Assembly (NCBI RefSeq): GCF_004570345.1 | Contig: NZ_SPQM01000006.1 | Location: 31,731-95,730 of the forward strand | Source of the DNA: Blastococcus sp. CT_GayMR20 | GTDB taxonomy: Bacteria > Actinomycetota > Actinomycetes > Mycobacteriales > Geodermatophilaceae | Direction of reading: 5' to 3' | DNA: 64,000 nucleotides | In this document: positions 62,424 through 64,000 of the stretch, one piece after another | How positions within the stretch are numbered: position 1 is the first letter of the stretch | How the letters are laid out: every line of letters starts with the position of its first letter | Position numbers and translations under genes: made by a program | The notes under the pieces: model-generated | What the model was told of the DNA's origin: nothing | Database searches by the model: none | Seen by the model: only the letters and a program-made list of their open reading frames with translations

Positions 62424-64000
62424 TCAGTCCGCGAAGGCCTCTGCGACGAGCTGGCGCTGCTCGACGTCGTGCACCTTCGCCGAACCCACGGCCGGGCTGG
62501 CCGAGGCCCGCCGGCTGACCCGGCGGAACGTCCGGCCCTCCGGCAGGTGCTCGGGCAGGTTGACGGCCATGAACTGCCAGGCGCCCATGTTCATGGGCTC
62601 CTCCTGGACCCAGACCACGTCGGTCGCGTTCGGGTACCGCTCCAGCTCCGCCCGGATCTGCTCGGCCGGCAGCGGGTACAGCTGCTCGACCCGCACGACG
62701 GCGACGTCCGCGGTGCCGTCGGACTCCCGCTGCGCCATCAGGTCGTAGGCGACCTTGCCGCTGCAGAGCAGCACCCGCCGCAACGCGGCGTCGTCCAGGG
62801 GCTCGCCGCCGACACCGCTGTCGGGCAGGACCGGACGGAAGCCCTGCTCCGTGAAGTCCTCGACCGCGCTGACGGCGGCCTTGGCCCGCAGCAGCGACTT
62901 CGGCGTGAACACCACCAGCGGGCGGTGCACGTCCGACAGCGCCTGACGGCGGAGGAGGTGGAAGTAGTTGCCCGGCGTCGTGCAGTTGGCGACGGTCATG
63001 TTGTTCTCCGCCGACAGCTGCAGGAACCGCTCGATCCGGCCGCTGGAGTGGTCCGGGCCCTGGCCCTCGAGGCCGTGCGGCAGCAGCATCACCACGCCGG
63101 AGCGCTGGCCCCACTTGGCCTCGCCGGAGCTGATGAACTCGTCGATGACCATCTGGGCGCCGTCGACGAAGTCACCGAACTGCGCCTCCCAGAGGACGAG
63201 CGCCTTCTGGTTGGCGACCGAGTAGCCGTACTCGAAGCCCAGCGCGGCGTACTCCGACAGCAGGGAGTCGTAGACGAAGAACTTGGCCTGGTCCTCGGTG
63301 AGATTGGCCAGCGGCGTGTACTCCGCACCGGTCTCCCGGTCGATGAGCACCGAGTGGCGCTGCACGAACGTGCCGCGGCGGGAGTCCTGCCCGGCGAGCC
63401 GGACCGGCACCCCCTCCATGAGCAGCGACCCGAACGCGAGCAGCTCGCCCATCGCCCAGTCGATGCCGCCCTCGCTGGCCATCGCCGCGCGCCGCTCCAG
63501 CATCTTCTGCAGCTTCGGGTGCGGGGTGAAGTCCGGCGGGAAGGAGACGTGCGCGTCGCCGATGGTCTTGAGGACCTCCGGCGTGATCGCCGTCTTCACC
63601 TGCGACTCCTGCGCCGTGCGCGGGTCCATCACGGGCTCGGGCTTGGACGTCTCCTGCGCGTCGTGCGTCTCGGCGAAGGCCCGCTCGAGCTGACCGCGGT
63701 AGTCCTTGAGGGCCTCCTCGGCCTCGGCCAGCGTGATGTCCCCGCGGCCCACGAGCGCCTCGGTGTACAGCTTCCGGACCGAGCGCTTGCGGTCGATGAT
63801 GTCGTACATCAGCGGCTGGGTCATCGACGGGTCGTCGCCCTCGTTGTGCCCGCGGCGGCGGTAGCAGACCAGATCCACGACGACGTCCTTCTTGAACGCC
63901 TGGCGGTACTCGACCGCGAGCCGCGCCACGCGGACGCAGGCCTCGGGGTCGTCGCCGTTCACGTGGAAGACCGGCGCCCCGATCATGCGGGCGACGTCGG
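62424..64000 (-). CDS. kgd: Multifunctional 2-oxoglutarate metabolism enzyme Kgd, C-terminal part
   Basis: About 525 C-terminal residues of the actinobacterial E1/E2-type alpha-ketoglutarate dehydrogenase/decarboxylase, usually about 1230 residues. The N-terminal part lies beyond the window. Visible are the thiamine-binding end [71 protein letters not shown] and [17 protein letters not shown]. It converts 2-oxoglutarate in the TCA cycle. Confidence 0.95.
   Translation of the reverse strand, partial: DVARMIGAPVFHVNGDDPEACVRVARLAVEYRQAFKKDVVVDLVCYRRRGHNEGDDPSMTQPLMYDIIDRKRSVRKLYTEALVGRGDITLAEAEEALKDYRGQLERAFAETHDAQETSKPEPVMDPRTAQESQVKTAITPEVLKTIGDAHVSFPPDFTPHPKLQKMLERRAAMASEGGIDWAMGELLAFGSLLMEGVPVRLAGQDSRRGTFVQRHSVLIDRETGAEYTPLANLTEDQAKFFVYDSLLSEYAALGFEYGYSVANQKALVLWEAQFGDFVDGAQMVIDEFISSGEAKWGQRSGVVMLLPHGLEGQGPDHSSGRIERFLQLSAENNMTVANCTTPGNYFHLLRRQALSDVHRPLVVFTPKSLLRAKAAVSAVEDFTEQGFRPVLPDSGVGGEPLDDAALRRVLLCSGKVAYDLMAQRESDGTADVAVVRVEQLYPLPAEQIRAELERYPNATDVVWVQEEPMNMGAWQFMAVNLPEHLPEGRTFRRVSRRASASPAVGSAKVHDVEQRQLVAEAFAD

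Overview
The window is high-GC actinobacterial chromosome. Gene content points to Actinomycetota: a WhiB1-type regulator, a SigR/RsrA thiol-stress pair, PdtaS, an actinobacterial Kgd, Ni-superoxide dismutase with its maturation protease, the 24-residue ribosomal protein bL37, and many GTG starts placed just after a TANNNT -10 box. Protein style and local order suggest Geodermatophilaceae (Blastococcus/Geodermatophilus/Modestobacter). That family assignment is inference; no rRNA is present.

The dominant structure is a giant inverted repeat. Bases 1-16079 reappear as the reverse complement in 16192-32270 (position x pairs with 32271-x), separated by a unique 112-bp spacer (16080-16191). Every gene and every antisense frame I compared is identical between the arms. 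The left arm reaches base 1, so its outer limit is not visible. The right arm runs without a break into single-copy sequence. Each arm carries, from the outside inward: an aldo/keto reductase (cut at base 1 in the left arm), cbs, metB, map, an SMR transporter coupled to an ornithine-decarboxylase-like enzyme, an ABM-domain protein, a VOC protein, nhaA, a DsbA-like protein, a small GNAT, an initiator tRNA, an unknown protein, an SNF2 helicase, a second initiator tRNA, a UPF0182 membrane protein and a PDZ/Lon-S16 protein. The fold-back point lies inside the PDZ/Lon-S16 gene, so both copies lack the N-terminus. A fold-back assembly or amplification chimera is the simplest explanation; a real inverted duplication cannot be excluded from sequence alone.

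From 32.3 to 64 kb the sequence is single copy and mostly housekeeping. 32.3-43 kb: XdhC-like protein, FGGY kinase, hisN, two regulators or unknowns, rsgA-aroA, an aldehyde dehydrogenase, a SRAP DNA-crosslink protein and a membrane/spermidine-synthase fusion. 43-50 kb: a RibD-like reductase, an MDMPI-fold protein, ybaK, the sigR-rsrA operon with a consensus SigR promoter, bL37, a degenerate biotin-carboxylase-like protein with a small biotin carrier, a DUF4333 protein, a hydrolase and a GNAT. 50-54 kb: pdtaS, whiB1 and a lipid kinase, the same neighbourhood as M. tuberculosis Rv3218-Rv3220c. 53.9-58 kb: psd-pssA-GNAT-HAD, overlapping by ATGA junctions, plus a SpoIIE-type phosphatase. 58-64 kb: divergent sodN/sodX, malic enzyme, rtcB, a DUF457 membrane protein, and the C-terminal part of kgd with a coupled 59-residue protein.

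No CRISPR array, insertion sequence, phage module or rRNA was seen. The items most worth checking are the 32-kb palindrome and its junction, the SMR/decarboxylase pair, the pseudo-biotin-carboxylase beside sigR-rsrA, and several small sites: a CTG start for rsgA, bL37, a SigR promoter, a CRP-like palindrome and palindromic intergenic repeats.
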